Shown: positions 33,627-41,390 of the stretch, one piece after another
Position numbering within the stretch: the first letter of the stretch is position 1
Layout: each line of letters begins with the position of its first letter
Assembly: GCA_019162745.1 (NCBI GenBank)
Contig: JAFLLC010000014.1
Location: 37,686-87,769 of the forward strand
Reading direction: 5' to 3'
Origin: Deltaproteobacteria bacterium
GTDB lineage: Bacteria; Desulfobacterota; Desulfuromonadia; Geobacterales; Pseudopelobacteraceae
DNA length: 50,084 bases
Position numbers and translations under genes: made by a program
The notes under the pieces: model-generated
Database searches by the model: none
What the model saw: only the letters and a program-made list of their open reading frames with translations
What the model was told of the DNA's origin: nothing

Positions 33627-34853
33627 ATGGATTTTTCCCAGACACTTAAAATAGCTCTCAGGGCTCTGCGTACCAACAAGATGCGCTCATTTCTGACGAT
33701 GCTCGGCATCATTATCGGCATTGCCGCTGTCATCGCCATGATGGCGGTCGGTACCGGGGCCAGCTACGTCATCTCCCAGCAGATCGCCAGCATCGGCAGC
33801 AACATCATCCTGGTAATTCCCGGTTCCACCACCAGCGGCGGTCTGCGTACCGGCAGCGGCGGCGCCCAGACTCTGACCAGCGACGACGTCAAGGCGATCA
33901 TGAACGAGTGCCCGTCGGTAAGTACGGCATCGGGGACGGTGCGTTCCTCCGGTCAGATTGTCTACGGCAACATGAACTGGTCAACCGTTATTATGGGTGG
34001 CACACCGGAACTGTTTGAAATTCGGGAATGGCCAGTAACTTCCGGGCGCAGCATAACACAACAGGACGTAGATTCTGCCGGCAAGGTCTGTCTTTTAGGC
34101 CAGACCGTTGCGGACAATCTTTTTGGCTCAGCCGACCCGATCGGTAATATTGTGCGCATCAAAAAGATACCTTTTACCGTTATCGGCATTCTGGAAGGCA
34201 AGGGGCAATCCCCCCAGGGAACAGACCAGGATGACACCGTCTTTGTCCCGCTGCGAACCGCCCAGCGCAACCTGGTTCGCTCCCAGCGCACAGATAGCGT
34301 CGGAGCTCTGATTGTGAAAGCCAAAAGTGAAATGGTGCTGGATAAAGCTGAAGAAGAAATCAACAGTCTGCTCAACCAGCGCCATCGCATTACGAACGGC
34401 AAGGAGCCGGACTTCTCCACCCGTAACCTGTCGGAGATTCTGGCGGTGGCAGAAAAATCATCCAAGGCGATGTCGCTGCTGCTGGGCGCGGTTGCTTCAA
34501 TCTCGCTGATTGTCGGGGGGATCGGGATCATGAATATCATGCTGGTTTCGGTTACTGAGCGGACCCGCGAGATCGGCATCCGGATGGCGATCGGCGCCAA
34601 GAAGAACGATATCCTGCTGCAGTTCATGACTGAAGCGGTGTTGCTGACAATGCTGGGCGGCCTGATAGGCATCGCTCTCGGGGCTGGTGGCGCTACCATA
34701 GTCTCTAAACTTCTCGGATGGCCAACCATGATTTCAATTCAATCGATCACGATTGCTTTTTTCTTCTCCGCTGCGGTTGGGATCTTCTTCGGCTTCTACC
34801 CGGCTCGAAAGGCTGCCGGGCTCAATCCAATCGATGCTTTGAGGTATGAATAA
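33627..34853 (+). CDS. MacB-type ABC efflux permease (FtsX family)
   Basis: 408 aa with four transmembrane helices: one near the N-terminus (MRSFLTMLGIIIGIAAVIAM), then a large periplasmic MacB core domain (about 50-260), then three C-terminal helices. The FtsX-family motif NIMLVSVTERTREIGIRMAI is intact, as is the end FGFYPARKAAGLNPIDALRYE. It is a mechanotransmission-type exporter acting with the MacA-like adaptor. Substrates of the family are macrolides, peptides or lipoproteins; which applies here is not shown. It overlaps the 5' end region of the next gene. Confidence 0.92.
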   Translation: MDFSQTLKIALRALRTNKMRSFLTMLGIIIGIAAVIAMMAVGTGASYVISQQIASIGSNIILVIPGSTTSGGLRTGSGGAQTLTSDDVKAIMNECPSVSTASGTVRSSGQIVYGNMNWSTVIMGGTPELFEIREWPVTSGRSITQQDVDSAGKVCLLGQTVADNLFGSADPIGNIVRIKKIPFTVIGILEGKGQSPQGTDQDDTVFVPLRTAQRNLVRSQRTDSVGALIVKAKSEMVLDKAEEEINSLLNQRHRITNGKEPDFSTRNLSEILAVAEKSSKAMSLLLGAVASISLIVGGIGIMNIMLVSVTERTREIGIRMAIGAKKNDILLQFMTEAVLLTMLGGLIGIALGAGGATIVSKLLGWPTMISIQSITIAFFFSAAVGIFFGFYPARKAAGLNPIDALRYE

Positions 34854-34854
34854 C

Positions 34855-35268
34855 ATGAGTGACTGCCCGATGTGCTCCCGCTGGGACGATGATGCAGATC
34901 TGCGGATCATAGAACTGTCGCACTCGTATGTAACCCTCAACCGGGACCAGTACTTTCCCGGCTATACGCTGCTGTTTACCAAAATGCACGCCACTGAACT
35001 GTTCCATCTTGACCGAGACGTGCTGGCCGCTCTGATGGAAGAGGTTTCCACCGTGGCGCAGGCACTTTACAACGTATATGCTCCTGCCAAGATCAATTAT
35101 GAACTTCTCGGGAATATGGTGCCGCATATCCACTGGCACATCGTGCCGCGCTTCTCGTCCGAACCGCTCTGGCCGCGCCCGATCTGGGCCGAACCGCACG
35201 ATGAGCTGTTTTTGCCGCAGGATGAATATCGGCAGCGCATAGAAATTATCCGGAGCGCCATTATATGA
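34855..35268 (+). CDS. HIT-family nucleotide hydrolase
   Basis: 137 aa from the ATG at 34855, with GAGGT 9 bp upstream; an ATG at 34846 would overlap the permease stop. The histidine triad HIHWHIVPRF is intact and catalyses nucleotidyl hydrolysis. An N-terminal CPMCSRW pair of Cys may bind zinc, as in HinT/GalT-like relatives. The C-terminus is DEYRQRIEIIRSAII. It is probably a dinucleotide or aminoacyl-AMP hydrolase; the substrate is unknown. The last bases overlap the M16 gene start (ATGA). Confidence 0.9.
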   Translation: MSDCPMCSRWDDDADLRIIELSHSYVTLNRDQYFPGYTLLFTKMHATELFHLDRDVLAALMEEVSTVAQALYNVYAPAKINYELLGNMVPHIHWHIVPRFSSEPLWPRPIWAEPHDELFLPQDEYRQRIEIIRSAII

Positions 35269-36554
35269 TCCGTCACTCTCTCCACACCCTGAAAAACGGA
35301 CTACGGGTCGTCTGTGTCGAAATGCCGCACCTGCATTCTGCCGAGCTGGCGATCTACCTCAAAGTCGGCGGTCGGAACGACCCGCCTGGTCGGGAAGGGC
35401 TTTCTCATTTTTTGGAGCATATCCTTTTCCGCGGCACGGCCGACTTTTCTTCGTCACTGGCGATCGAGACAGCCTTCGAGATGATAGGCGGCGCTCCGAA
35501 CGCCGCTACTGATGCCGAATCAACCTACTATTATTCAAGGGTACATCCGGACAGTATCAAGCGCAGTATGGAAATATTTGCTTCGATGCTGATGAAGCCG
35601 CTTCTGAGCGGAATCGAGATTGAAAAACGGATCATCGCCGAGGAAGCCAGAGAAGATCTCAATGAGCAGGGGGAAGAGGTAAATCCGGACACGATCATCA
35701 GCCGATTGCTCTGGCCGCGCCACCCGTTGGGGATGCCGACCATCGGAACACTCGAAAGCATCGCCGCTATCGAGCACAGTGATCTCGAGGGGCACCTGAA
35801 GAAATATTATATCCCTTCAAATGCCGTATTGGTGGTCTCCGGGCCGGTCAAAAGCGCTGCCGTCCTCGCCGCTGCCATGGATTGCTTTGGGGCGTGGAAT
35901 GACCAGTGCCTGCCGGCATTTTCCCTGGTGACGCTCCGTCAGTTCACTCCGCAGATCCGCTGTGTCCAGGACTCTGACAGCCAGATGAATCTGCAGCTGG
36001 CGTTCCTTGGTTTTGCCCGTGACGACCGACGCTTTATGGCGCTCCGCTTTTTGCGCCGGATCCTTGCCGGCGGCGGTGGTTCCCGCCTTCATTTACGTCT
36101 GCGGGAGGAACTGGGCATCATTTATTCTGTGGATGGTGCAATCGGGGCCTACGATGAAACCGGCTGCCTGGTGTTTGATCTGTCAACGGCGCCGGATACC
36201 CTGATCCATGCGGTTGAAGCAGCGTTCGAGGAGTTGTTCCGAATTATATACGAGCCGATCCCTGATGATGAACTGGAGCGGGTTCGTAATTCTTATATTT
36301 TTGATCTTGAGTTCAGCCGGGATTCAGCCTACGAAATGGGTGGTAGGTATGGCTGGGGAGAGTTGATGGGGGTCGTCAGAAACATTGAGGAAGATCAATG
36401 CGAAGCGCGGCGGATCACCGCCGCCGAGCTTCAGGAAACCGCCCGGGCGATACTTGCCCCGGAAAACCTCCGACTGGTAGCGATAGGGCCGTGGAAGCGG
36501 GGCATGAAGAAAGCGTTGCGGGAAGTAGTGGCGCGGTACCAGCAACGCTTTTAA
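35265..36554 (+). CDS. M16-family zinc peptidase (processing-peptidase-like, single chain)
   Basis: 429 aa with no signal peptide. The active site is intact: HFLEHILFRG with the downstream Glu in IIAEEAREDLNE, and the R/Y motif in the second half (LRLREELGIIYSVDGA). Unlike the pair at 22227-25138 it has both elements, so it can act as a homodimer. Cytoplasmic location suggests peptide turnover of the YmxG/PqqL type. It is coupled by a four-base overlap to the HIT gene and ends the operon; convergent PilZ gene follows after 12 bp. Confidence 0.93.
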   Translation: MIRHSLHTLKNGLRVVCVEMPHLHSAELAIYLKVGGRNDPPGREGLSHFLEHILFRGTADFSSSLAIETAFEMIGGAPNAATDAESTYYYSRVHPDSIKRSMEIFASMLMKPLLSGIEIEKRIIAEEAREDLNEQGEEVNPDTIISRLLWPRHPLGMPTIGTLESIAAIEHSDLEGHLKKYYIPSNAVLVVSGPVKSAAVLAAAMDCFGAWNDQCLPAFSLVTLRQFTPQIRCVQDSDSQMNLQLAFLGFARDDRRFMALRFLRRILAGGGGSRLHLRLREELGIIYSVDGAIGAYDETGCLVFDLSTAPDTLIHAVEAAFEELFRIIYEPIPDDELERVRNSYIFDLEFSRDSAYEMGGRYGWGELMGVVRNIEEDQCEARRITAAELQETARAILAPENLRLVAIGPWKRGMKKALREVVARYQQRF

Positions 36555-36566
36555 TGTCTCGGATTT

Positions 36567-37265
36567 TCAGACCGCAAGTCGGTCGCGGTCGAACTCTTTA
36601 CTGGTTCTGGTAATACTTGAAATAACAGGCTCAACGGTTTTGTCAAGGTGGCTGAACAGGAGGCCGATGCCGGAAGGGTGACGCTCTATCCCCCACGGTT
36701 TGATTCTGCATACTTCAGCAAAAATAGTGCAGCCGAATTCCGGAATCAGAATGGAAACCGGGGCTCCTACTCTGAACTGTTCAGCATGCAAATCAACGAT
36801 AAACATGCCTCCCCAGGAAATATTCAGTGTGAACCCCCGTATTTCACAGTTCTTGTAATTGACAAGTGTCGAAAGACAGACCGGGTGGCGTCGAAACTGT
36901 CGCAATTTTCTGGGCTCAAATGCCGGGCAGGTTTTGGACAGAAAATCATCCAGATTTTTGTCCTGTTTGGCGCTTCCCGGCATTGCCATAGGTATGATCA
37001 TGCCCCCCATCGTTCGTACCCGCAGTATCGGGAAAAAATTGGCCAGTGTATAAGCCACTATCTTTTCCTCTCCTTTCGATTTAATTATCGAAGGGAGATC
37101 AACCAATATCCCGCTGTAAAATCCATTGAGAGCAAGATTTTCTGCCTCGCAGAAGCTTACGCACGGTGCTGCTGCGACTCCGGCTTTGTTGAGAACATCG
37201 GTAAGCGCCGCCCTGGTCTCATCAACGTATGAGATGACAAGTATTGGATACGGTGGTGAAGGCAT
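36567..37265 (-). CDS. PilZ-domain protein with a REC-like N-terminal domain
   Basis: 232 aa. The C-terminal half is a PilZ c-di-GMP receptor: RQFRRHPVCLSTLV (the RxxxR-type motif) and NISWGGMFIVD (the D/NxSxxG motif). The N-terminal half (about residues 1-120) has beta-strand/helix spacing like a receiver domain (PILVISYVDETRAALTDVLN, then YSGILVDLPSIIKS) with an Asp at the position of the phospho-site, but lacks the acidic pair and conserved Lys. It is likely a degenerate receiver or a YcgR-like partner domain. It follows cheX by 2 bp, so the two are co-translated. A chemotaxis or motility output is inferred. Confidence 0.85.
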   Translation of the reverse strand: MPSPPYPILVISYVDETRAALTDVLNKAGVAAAPCVSFCEAENLALNGFYSGILVDLPSIIKSKGEEKIVAYTLANFFPILRVRTMGGMIIPMAMPGSAKQDKNLDDFLSKTCPAFEPRKLRQFRRHPVCLSTLVNYKNCEIRGFTLNISWGGMFIVDLHAEQFRVGAPVSILIPEFGCTIFAEVCRIKPWGIERHPSGIGLLFSHLDKTVEPVISSITRTSKEFDRDRLAV

Positions 37266-37267
37266 AC

Positions 37268-37771
37268 CTAATCTTCGATCGAGATCGCTACCAGAAACTC
37301 TTCTTGTTCAATGGCGAACTTGAGAGTGATGTTTTCAAGATTGTTTCCGGAAGAGACAACATAGTCGGCACCATTAACCACTGAAGGGGTCGAGAGCTGA
37401 ATATCCGACCCCCCTTTGGAGAGATGCTGTTTGAAAGAACCGGCGATCATGTTGGCGATTTCACCCATGGCGTCATTAACGTCATCATCAATTTCAGTCA
37501 CCTCCATCCCCAGCATCAAAGAGGTGAACGAGATGGCCAGCGGCCAGGGGAGGTGAACACTCACCAGACCGTTATAGGTCCCCGCCAGGCCGACCATGGC
37601 AGTCAGGCACTCTTTAAAATGCGTCGTAACATCAACTTGAATCGGGATATGCGTCAGATCCTCTACCCCCACCATATTGATGAAAACATCCTGGACATCT
37701 TTGGTGAGACTTTTTACCAGTTCCTCTTCGGTCATGTTGATTGCAGCGAGTGTTTCAGGTTTCATCGACAT
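37268..37771 (-). CDS. cheX: CheX/CheC-family chemotaxis phosphatase
   Basis: 167 aa. The active-site helix contains the ExxN motif within DAMGEIANMIAGSFKQHL; CheX and CheC dephosphorylate CheY-P using these Glu and Asn residues. The N-terminus carries an MTEEELVKSLTKDVQDVF helix, and a central strand region (VSVHLPWPLAISFTSLMLGM) matches CheX. Start ATG at 37771 with AAGGGG. A sigma-70-like promoter lies upstream. The gene precedes the PilZ gene with 2-bp spacing. It may act on a CheY-like protein elsewhere in the genome. Confidence 0.88.
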   Translation of the reverse strand: MSMKPETLAAINMTEEELVKSLTKDVQDVFINMVGVEDLTHIPIQVDVTTHFKECLTAMVGLAGTYNGLVSVHLPWPLAISFTSLMLGMEVTEIDDDVNDAMGEIANMIAGSFKQHLSKGGSDIQLSTPSVVNGADYVVSSGNNLENITLKFAIEQEEFLVAISIED

Positions 37772-37832
37772 AATGGGCCCCTTATATTATTTAACTTTAA
37801 CAGGTAAAACGGTCCCTCTCGTTATTAAAAAC

Positions 37833-37861
37833 TATATATCCAATAACTCATTTACTGACAA
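37833..37861 (-). promoter_or_regulatory. Candidate sigma-70-like promoter for cheX-PilZ
   Basis: On the minus strand TTGTCA (37861-37856) is followed after 17 bp by TATATA (37838-37833). The start of transcription would be near 37826, about 55 nt before the cheX ATG. The 184-bp gap between cheX and the transglutaminase gene holds nothing else that I can identify. Confidence 0.5.
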
Positions 37862-37955
37862 AAGCCAAGTGAAAGGGCAGCAGGTAATATCGGCGATGGA
37901 TTACAGCACTTTTTCAAGCGGTCAAGGGAATGCGCTCCTGAACTCGACAGTCGCC

Positions 37956-39401
37956 TTAATACGCAGCTTCCACAACTGTTATGCTGATTCGTCCGATGAT
38001 AGCGACGATCGGCGCCAGATCTTCTGGAAGATGCCCTTCAAGCAGTTTAAGGTGGGTGGGATCTGCCGGGAACTGGTTGTAGGTGGGATCAACCGAGACC
38101 CAGTGATCCCCTATAAAGCTTTCGGCCCAGCTGTGATAGAGAAACCCCTTGCCTTTCAGATATACCAGTCCGGAAACAAAACGGGTCGGGATACCGGCAG
38201 CGCGGGCCAGGGCGGTGTAGAGCCTGGCGTGTGTCTGGCAGTTGCCGCTCTTTGACTTGAAGCTCTCAAGTGCGCTGCCGCCGTCATCAATCGAATCTTT
38301 CAGCCACTCAGCCGTCCATGATACCAGAACCTTGGCCACCTTTTCCTGATCGTTAGCCCCCGCAGCAAGAGTTTTGGCCTGAGACAGTATCTCGACTGCA
38401 TCAGATTCAATCTTGTCAGCCGGTTTCAGTTCTGCTACTGCCGGTTTCTCCGCTGCTGATCCCGGAGATGTCCGGGCCAGAGAACAGGTTTTGAAGAGTA
38501 TCCGCTCATTGCCAATTTTTTCAATCTGCTGCTCACGGCCCTGCAGCAGCGGCAGGGCATCTTTCCAACCGCTGATCTCGACCGCCAGGCCGGCCAACTT
38601 CTCTGGATCCTTGATCGGCGGCTGAACGCGCACGAGACTGAAGTCATAAATCAGGTCCTTCTTGGCAAGCGCCCAGTCACTGATAAAAGCGCCAAGGGCT
38701 TTGGGCTGTTCCACCCTCGTTGTTACCAGCCCTTCCCGGACCGATTCTTCAAGCGTATTACCCTCCCCGTCGACCCAGATGTCATTGTTTGCAAAAGGAT
38801 ACAGGGTATTGCGCAGTTTGAGAGCCGGCAGACCCTCAGTCGTTTTATCTTCGCCCAGCACCGTGATCTGAATCTCCTTGATTTTCAGCTCTTCCGGATC
38901 GAACGCATTGATTTTATAAGACTTTCCCGCCGTGACCCCGTGCATAAGGGGATATAAATTGAGGGTCGGACCTGGGTAGACATCTCCCTTAAATCTGATG
39001 GTTTTACTGGTTGTTCTGCCGTTTGCCTCACCTTTTATCAGGATGGCGCTGCCGCTGACCTTGCCGCTCAAGTGCGACGCCGAATTATTAATGGTCTGCT
39101 CGACATCAAATGAGCGCAGCGACAGGTTTTTTGAAACAAGGTATGTCTCGCGCATTGAAGCTTCTTTGGAAAAACTCATCACCTTTATCCGGACGCTGCC
39201 GTTGCCATCAATACGGTACCCATCATCCGTCTTATCGATCCGTTGCCGGTAGAAGCCGACCCGCTCACTGTTTACATAGATGCCAAACCAGCGCTCAGAG
39301 AGCGGTGGCGTATCAATTTTGCCAAATGGAGCTGCCAGGGCGGCCAGAGTACTGCAGAGCACGAGTATGGCTGCGGTGAATAATTTGGGGAAAATATTCA
39401 T
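37956..39401 (-). CDS. Exported transglutaminase-like cysteine peptidase-fold protein
   Basis: 481 aa from the ATG at 39401 (a TTG one codon upstream is in frame but the AAAGGA site fits the ATG). A signal peptide (KLFTAAILVLCSTLAALAAP) is followed by a long beta-rich region (about 25-300) and a C-terminal transglutaminase-core domain with the triad Cys (KSGNCQTHARLYTALARAAG), His (KGFLYHSWAESFIGDHW) and Asp (VSVDPTYNQFPAD). Such bacterial proteins act in the periplasm as peptidases or cross-linkers. No partner ATP-grasp or other linked gene is present. 184 bp downstream of it is the cheX promoter region. Confidence 0.85.
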   Translation of the reverse strand: MNIFPKLFTAAILVLCSTLAALAAPFGKIDTPPLSERWFGIYVNSERVGFYRQRIDKTDDGYRIDGNGSVRIKVMSFSKEASMRETYLVSKNLSLRSFDVEQTINNSASHLSGKVSGSAILIKGEANGRTTSKTIRFKGDVYPGPTLNLYPLMHGVTAGKSYKINAFDPEELKIKEIQITVLGEDKTTEGLPALKLRNTLYPFANNDIWVDGEGNTLEESVREGLVTTRVEQPKALGAFISDWALAKKDLIYDFSLVRVQPPIKDPEKLAGLAVEISGWKDALPLLQGREQQIEKIGNERILFKTCSLARTSPGSAAEKPAVAELKPADKIESDAVEILSQAKTLAAGANDQEKVAKVLVSWTAEWLKDSIDDGGSALESFKSKSGNCQTHARLYTALARAAGIPTRFVSGLVYLKGKGFLYHSWAESFIGDHWVSVDPTYNQFPADPTHLKLLEGHLPEDLAPIVAIIGRISITVVEAAY

Positions 39402-39431
39402 CAATAATTCCTTTTAACGAAGATATGCAAG

Positions 39432-39478
39432 CGCCACCTTTCATTCAGGCGTTTAAAACCGGCTGATGTCAGGTGGCG
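39432..39478. other. Intergenic hairpin between the GGDEF and transglutaminase genes
   Basis: CGCCACCT (39432-39439) pairs with AGGTGGCG (39471-39478). Inside, TCAGGCG (39445-39451) pairs with CGGCTGA (39460-39466) with one G-G mismatch. No T-run follows on either strand. It may be an mRNA-stabilising or attenuating structure in the minus-strand transcript. Confidence 0.45.
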
Positions 39479-39508
39479 TTATGGGTTTTGGATATGCTGC
39501 AAAATTGA

Positions 39509-40510
39509 TTACCGAGATGTTTTCGGCTCTTGCTCGGCTGCGCTGCTCCCGGTAGTGGTGGCAGTTGCGGTTGCGGGAGGTGTTACCCCCTCCGGATTGT
39601 GAAACTCGATCCGGTTTCTGCCATTGGCTTTGGCCCTATACAGGGCATCGTCAGCCAGTTTGATAAACGCATCGACGGTAGGGGAGTGCTCCCTGGAAAA
39701 ACAGGCAACCCCCATGCTGACGGTCAGTCGGAGTTTCTCAAGAGGTTCGTTGAATATGGTTTCCTGCACCGCCAACCGGATTCGGTCGGCCACTAAAAGG
39801 GTATCTTTCAGGGCCGAATCCGGCAGGATGACAACAAATTCCTCACCGCCGTAACGGGCGGCATAGTCATAGCTGCGCAACTCTTTCTGCAGCTGCAAAG
39901 CCACCATCTGCAGTACGGCATCCCCCTGAAGGTGGCCAAACTCGTCATTGACCTTCTTAAAGTTGTCGATGTCAAGCATGATCAGCGAAAGACTCCCCCC
40001 CTTGCGACTGCTGCGATGTACCTCTTTATCGAGAACTTCCATCATGTAGCGGCGGTTAAAGAGACAGGTCAGATGATCGGTGTTGGAAAGTTCCAGCAGC
40101 AGCTCGTTGGAGCGCTTCAGCTCGTCCTGCAGTTTTTTGATCTTGAGGTGGACCTTGACTCTGGCGACCAGCTCTTCCGGATCAAACGGTTTGGTAATGT
40201 AGTCACTGGCTCCCTGTTCAAGCCCTTTAATCTTGCGCTCACGATCTTCCATTCCGGTGAGGATGATAACAGGAACATCCTGGAGCTCGGGACGGGACTT
40301 AAGCATGCTCAGGAATTTAAAGCCGTCGATACGCGGCATCTCCAAGTCACACAGAATGATGTCCACTGGAGACGAAAGGAGTTTCTTAAACCCTTCCAGG
40401 CCATCCTCCGCCTCGTAGTAGCGGGAGAAGAGACCGAACGTCTCAAGTGTCCTGATGATCTGCTCCCGGACGGTAACAGAATCATCTATAATTAGTGCGC
40501 TAGTGAACAT
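39509..40510 (-). CDS. Response regulator with GGDEF diguanylate cyclase domain (PleD-like)
   Basis: 333 aa. N-terminal REC domain: Asp9-Asp10 in SALIIDDSVTVREQ, phospho-acceptor Asp55 in IILCDLEMPRIDG, Lys in YITKPFDPEELV. C-terminal GGDEF domain: catalytic RYGGEEFVVILP, plus an inhibitory RxxD site (RSYD) five residues before GGEEF. It makes cyclic di-GMP when phosphorylated and is subject to product inhibition. The tail is Ala/Thr-rich and disordered (TATATTTGSSAA). The ATG at 40510 has no ribosome site, and a promoter lies very close (see finding). Start cannot be later, since the REC domain begins at once. Confidence 0.93.
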   Translation of the reverse strand: MFTSALIIDDSVTVREQIIRTLETFGLFSRYYEAEDGLEGFKKLLSSPVDIILCDLEMPRIDGFKFLSMLKSRPELQDVPVIILTGMEDRERKIKGLEQGASDYITKPFDPEELVARVKVHLKIKKLQDELKRSNELLLELSNTDHLTCLFNRRYMMEVLDKEVHRSSRKGGSLSLIMLDIDNFKKVNDEFGHLQGDAVLQMVALQLQKELRSYDYAARYGGEEFVVILPDSALKDTLLVADRIRLAVQETIFNEPLEKLRLTVSMGVACFSREHSPTVDAFIKLADDALYRAKANGRNRIEFHNPEGVTPPATATATTTGSSAAEQEPKTSR

Positions 40511-40518
40511 GGTGCGGA

Positions 40519-40547
40519 AGTGTAGCCTAACTCAATCCGAAACTCAA
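40519..40547 (-). promoter_or_regulatory. Candidate promoter directly before the GGDEF gene
   Basis: TTGAGT (40547-40542) and TACACT (40524-40519) are 17 bp apart on the minus strand. The -10 ends 8 nt before the ATG, so a transcript from it would have almost no 5' leader. Confidence 0.4.
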
Positions 40548-40586
40548 ATATTAAAGCAGCTATCTCTGCAGGAATCCGAATAAAAA

Positions 40587-41252
40587 TCAGAGCAGCATTT
40601 CTTGTGCCAGGCTTTTCATTTCCGCAATGGTGACCGCATAATCAGCCGCCCCGAATACGGCGCTGCCGGCGACAAAAACATCCGCGCCTGCATGGGAGAT
40701 CCGGGCAATATTTGACGGCTTGACTCCTCCGTCAACCTCCAACTCTGCCTCGGACCCGCGGCGGTCAAGCATCGCCCGCAATGAATGGATTTTGGGGAGA
40801 CAGGCTTCAATGAAACTCTGGCCGCCAAAGCCGGGGTTTACTGTCATCAGCAGCACCAGGTCCAGGTCATTAATAACGTAATCGAGTACATTCAGCGGGG
40901 TGGCCGGATTGAGGGAAACACCGGCCTTTTTTCCGAAGGATTTGATCAGCTGAATGCTGCGATGCAGATGGTTGGTCGCCTCGGCGTGCACAACGATAAT
41001 ATCGGCCCCTGCAGCGGCAAAATCCGGGATATACAGGTCGGGATTTTCAATCATCAGGTGTACATCAAGCGTCAGGGTTGTCACCTTGCGGGCAGCTTCG
41101 ACAATCAGCGGGCCGATCGTGATATTGGGGACGAAATGACCATCCATGACGTCAATATGGATGTAGTCTGCACCGGCCGCCTCGACGGCACGGATTTCAT
41201 CACCAAGTCGCGAAAAGTCGGCAGAAAGGATGGAAGGGGCGATTTTTTTCAT
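40587..41252 (-). CDS. rpe: Ribulose-phosphate 3-epimerase
   Basis: 221 aa from the ATG at 41252 ([13 protein letters not shown]), with GGAG 7 bp upstream; a longer form from 41279 is rejected as it begins inside a repeat. It interconverts ribulose 5-phosphate and xylulose 5-phosphate in the pentose phosphate pathway. TIM-barrel motifs are all present: [16 protein letters not shown], the metal His in [40 protein letters not shown] and [10 protein letters not shown]. Length is normal. It lies downstream of rsmB on the same strand, separated by an inverted repeat. Confidence 0.97.
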   Translation of the reverse strand: MKKIAPSILSADFSRLGDEIRAVEAAGADYIHIDVMDGHFVPNITIGPLIVEAARKVTTLTLDVHLMIENPDLYIPDFAAAGADIIVVHAEATNHLHRSIQLIKSFGKKAGVSLNPATPLNVLDYVINDLDLVLLMTVNPGFGGQSFIEACLPKIHSLRAMLDRRGSEAELEVDGGVKPSNIARISHAGADVFVAGSAVFGAADYAVTIAEMKSLAQEMLL

Positions 41253-41273
41253 AAAGGACTCCAGAGTCTTTTT

Positions 41274-41380
41274 CACCACGGAGACACGGAGAAAACCAAG
41301 ATTAAAAGCTTAAAGTCTTTGGGGGTAAATCAACAATCTTACGCTTTTGACTCTCTCAGTGTCTCCGTGTCTCCGTGGTG
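41274..41380. repeat. Inverted repeat with 19-bp perfect arms between rsmB and rpe
   Basis: CACCACGGAGACACGGAGA at 41274-41292 is exactly complementary to 41362-41380. Each arm contains a tandem CACGGAGA octamer. The 69-bp interior is AT-rich. The element fills the rsmB-rpe gap and resembles short dispersed intergenic repeats common in Geobacter-type genomes; that comparison is from memory. No T-run lies beside the arms, so it is not a normal terminator. Confidence 0.8.
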
Positions 41381-41390
41381 GATTTTGAAT

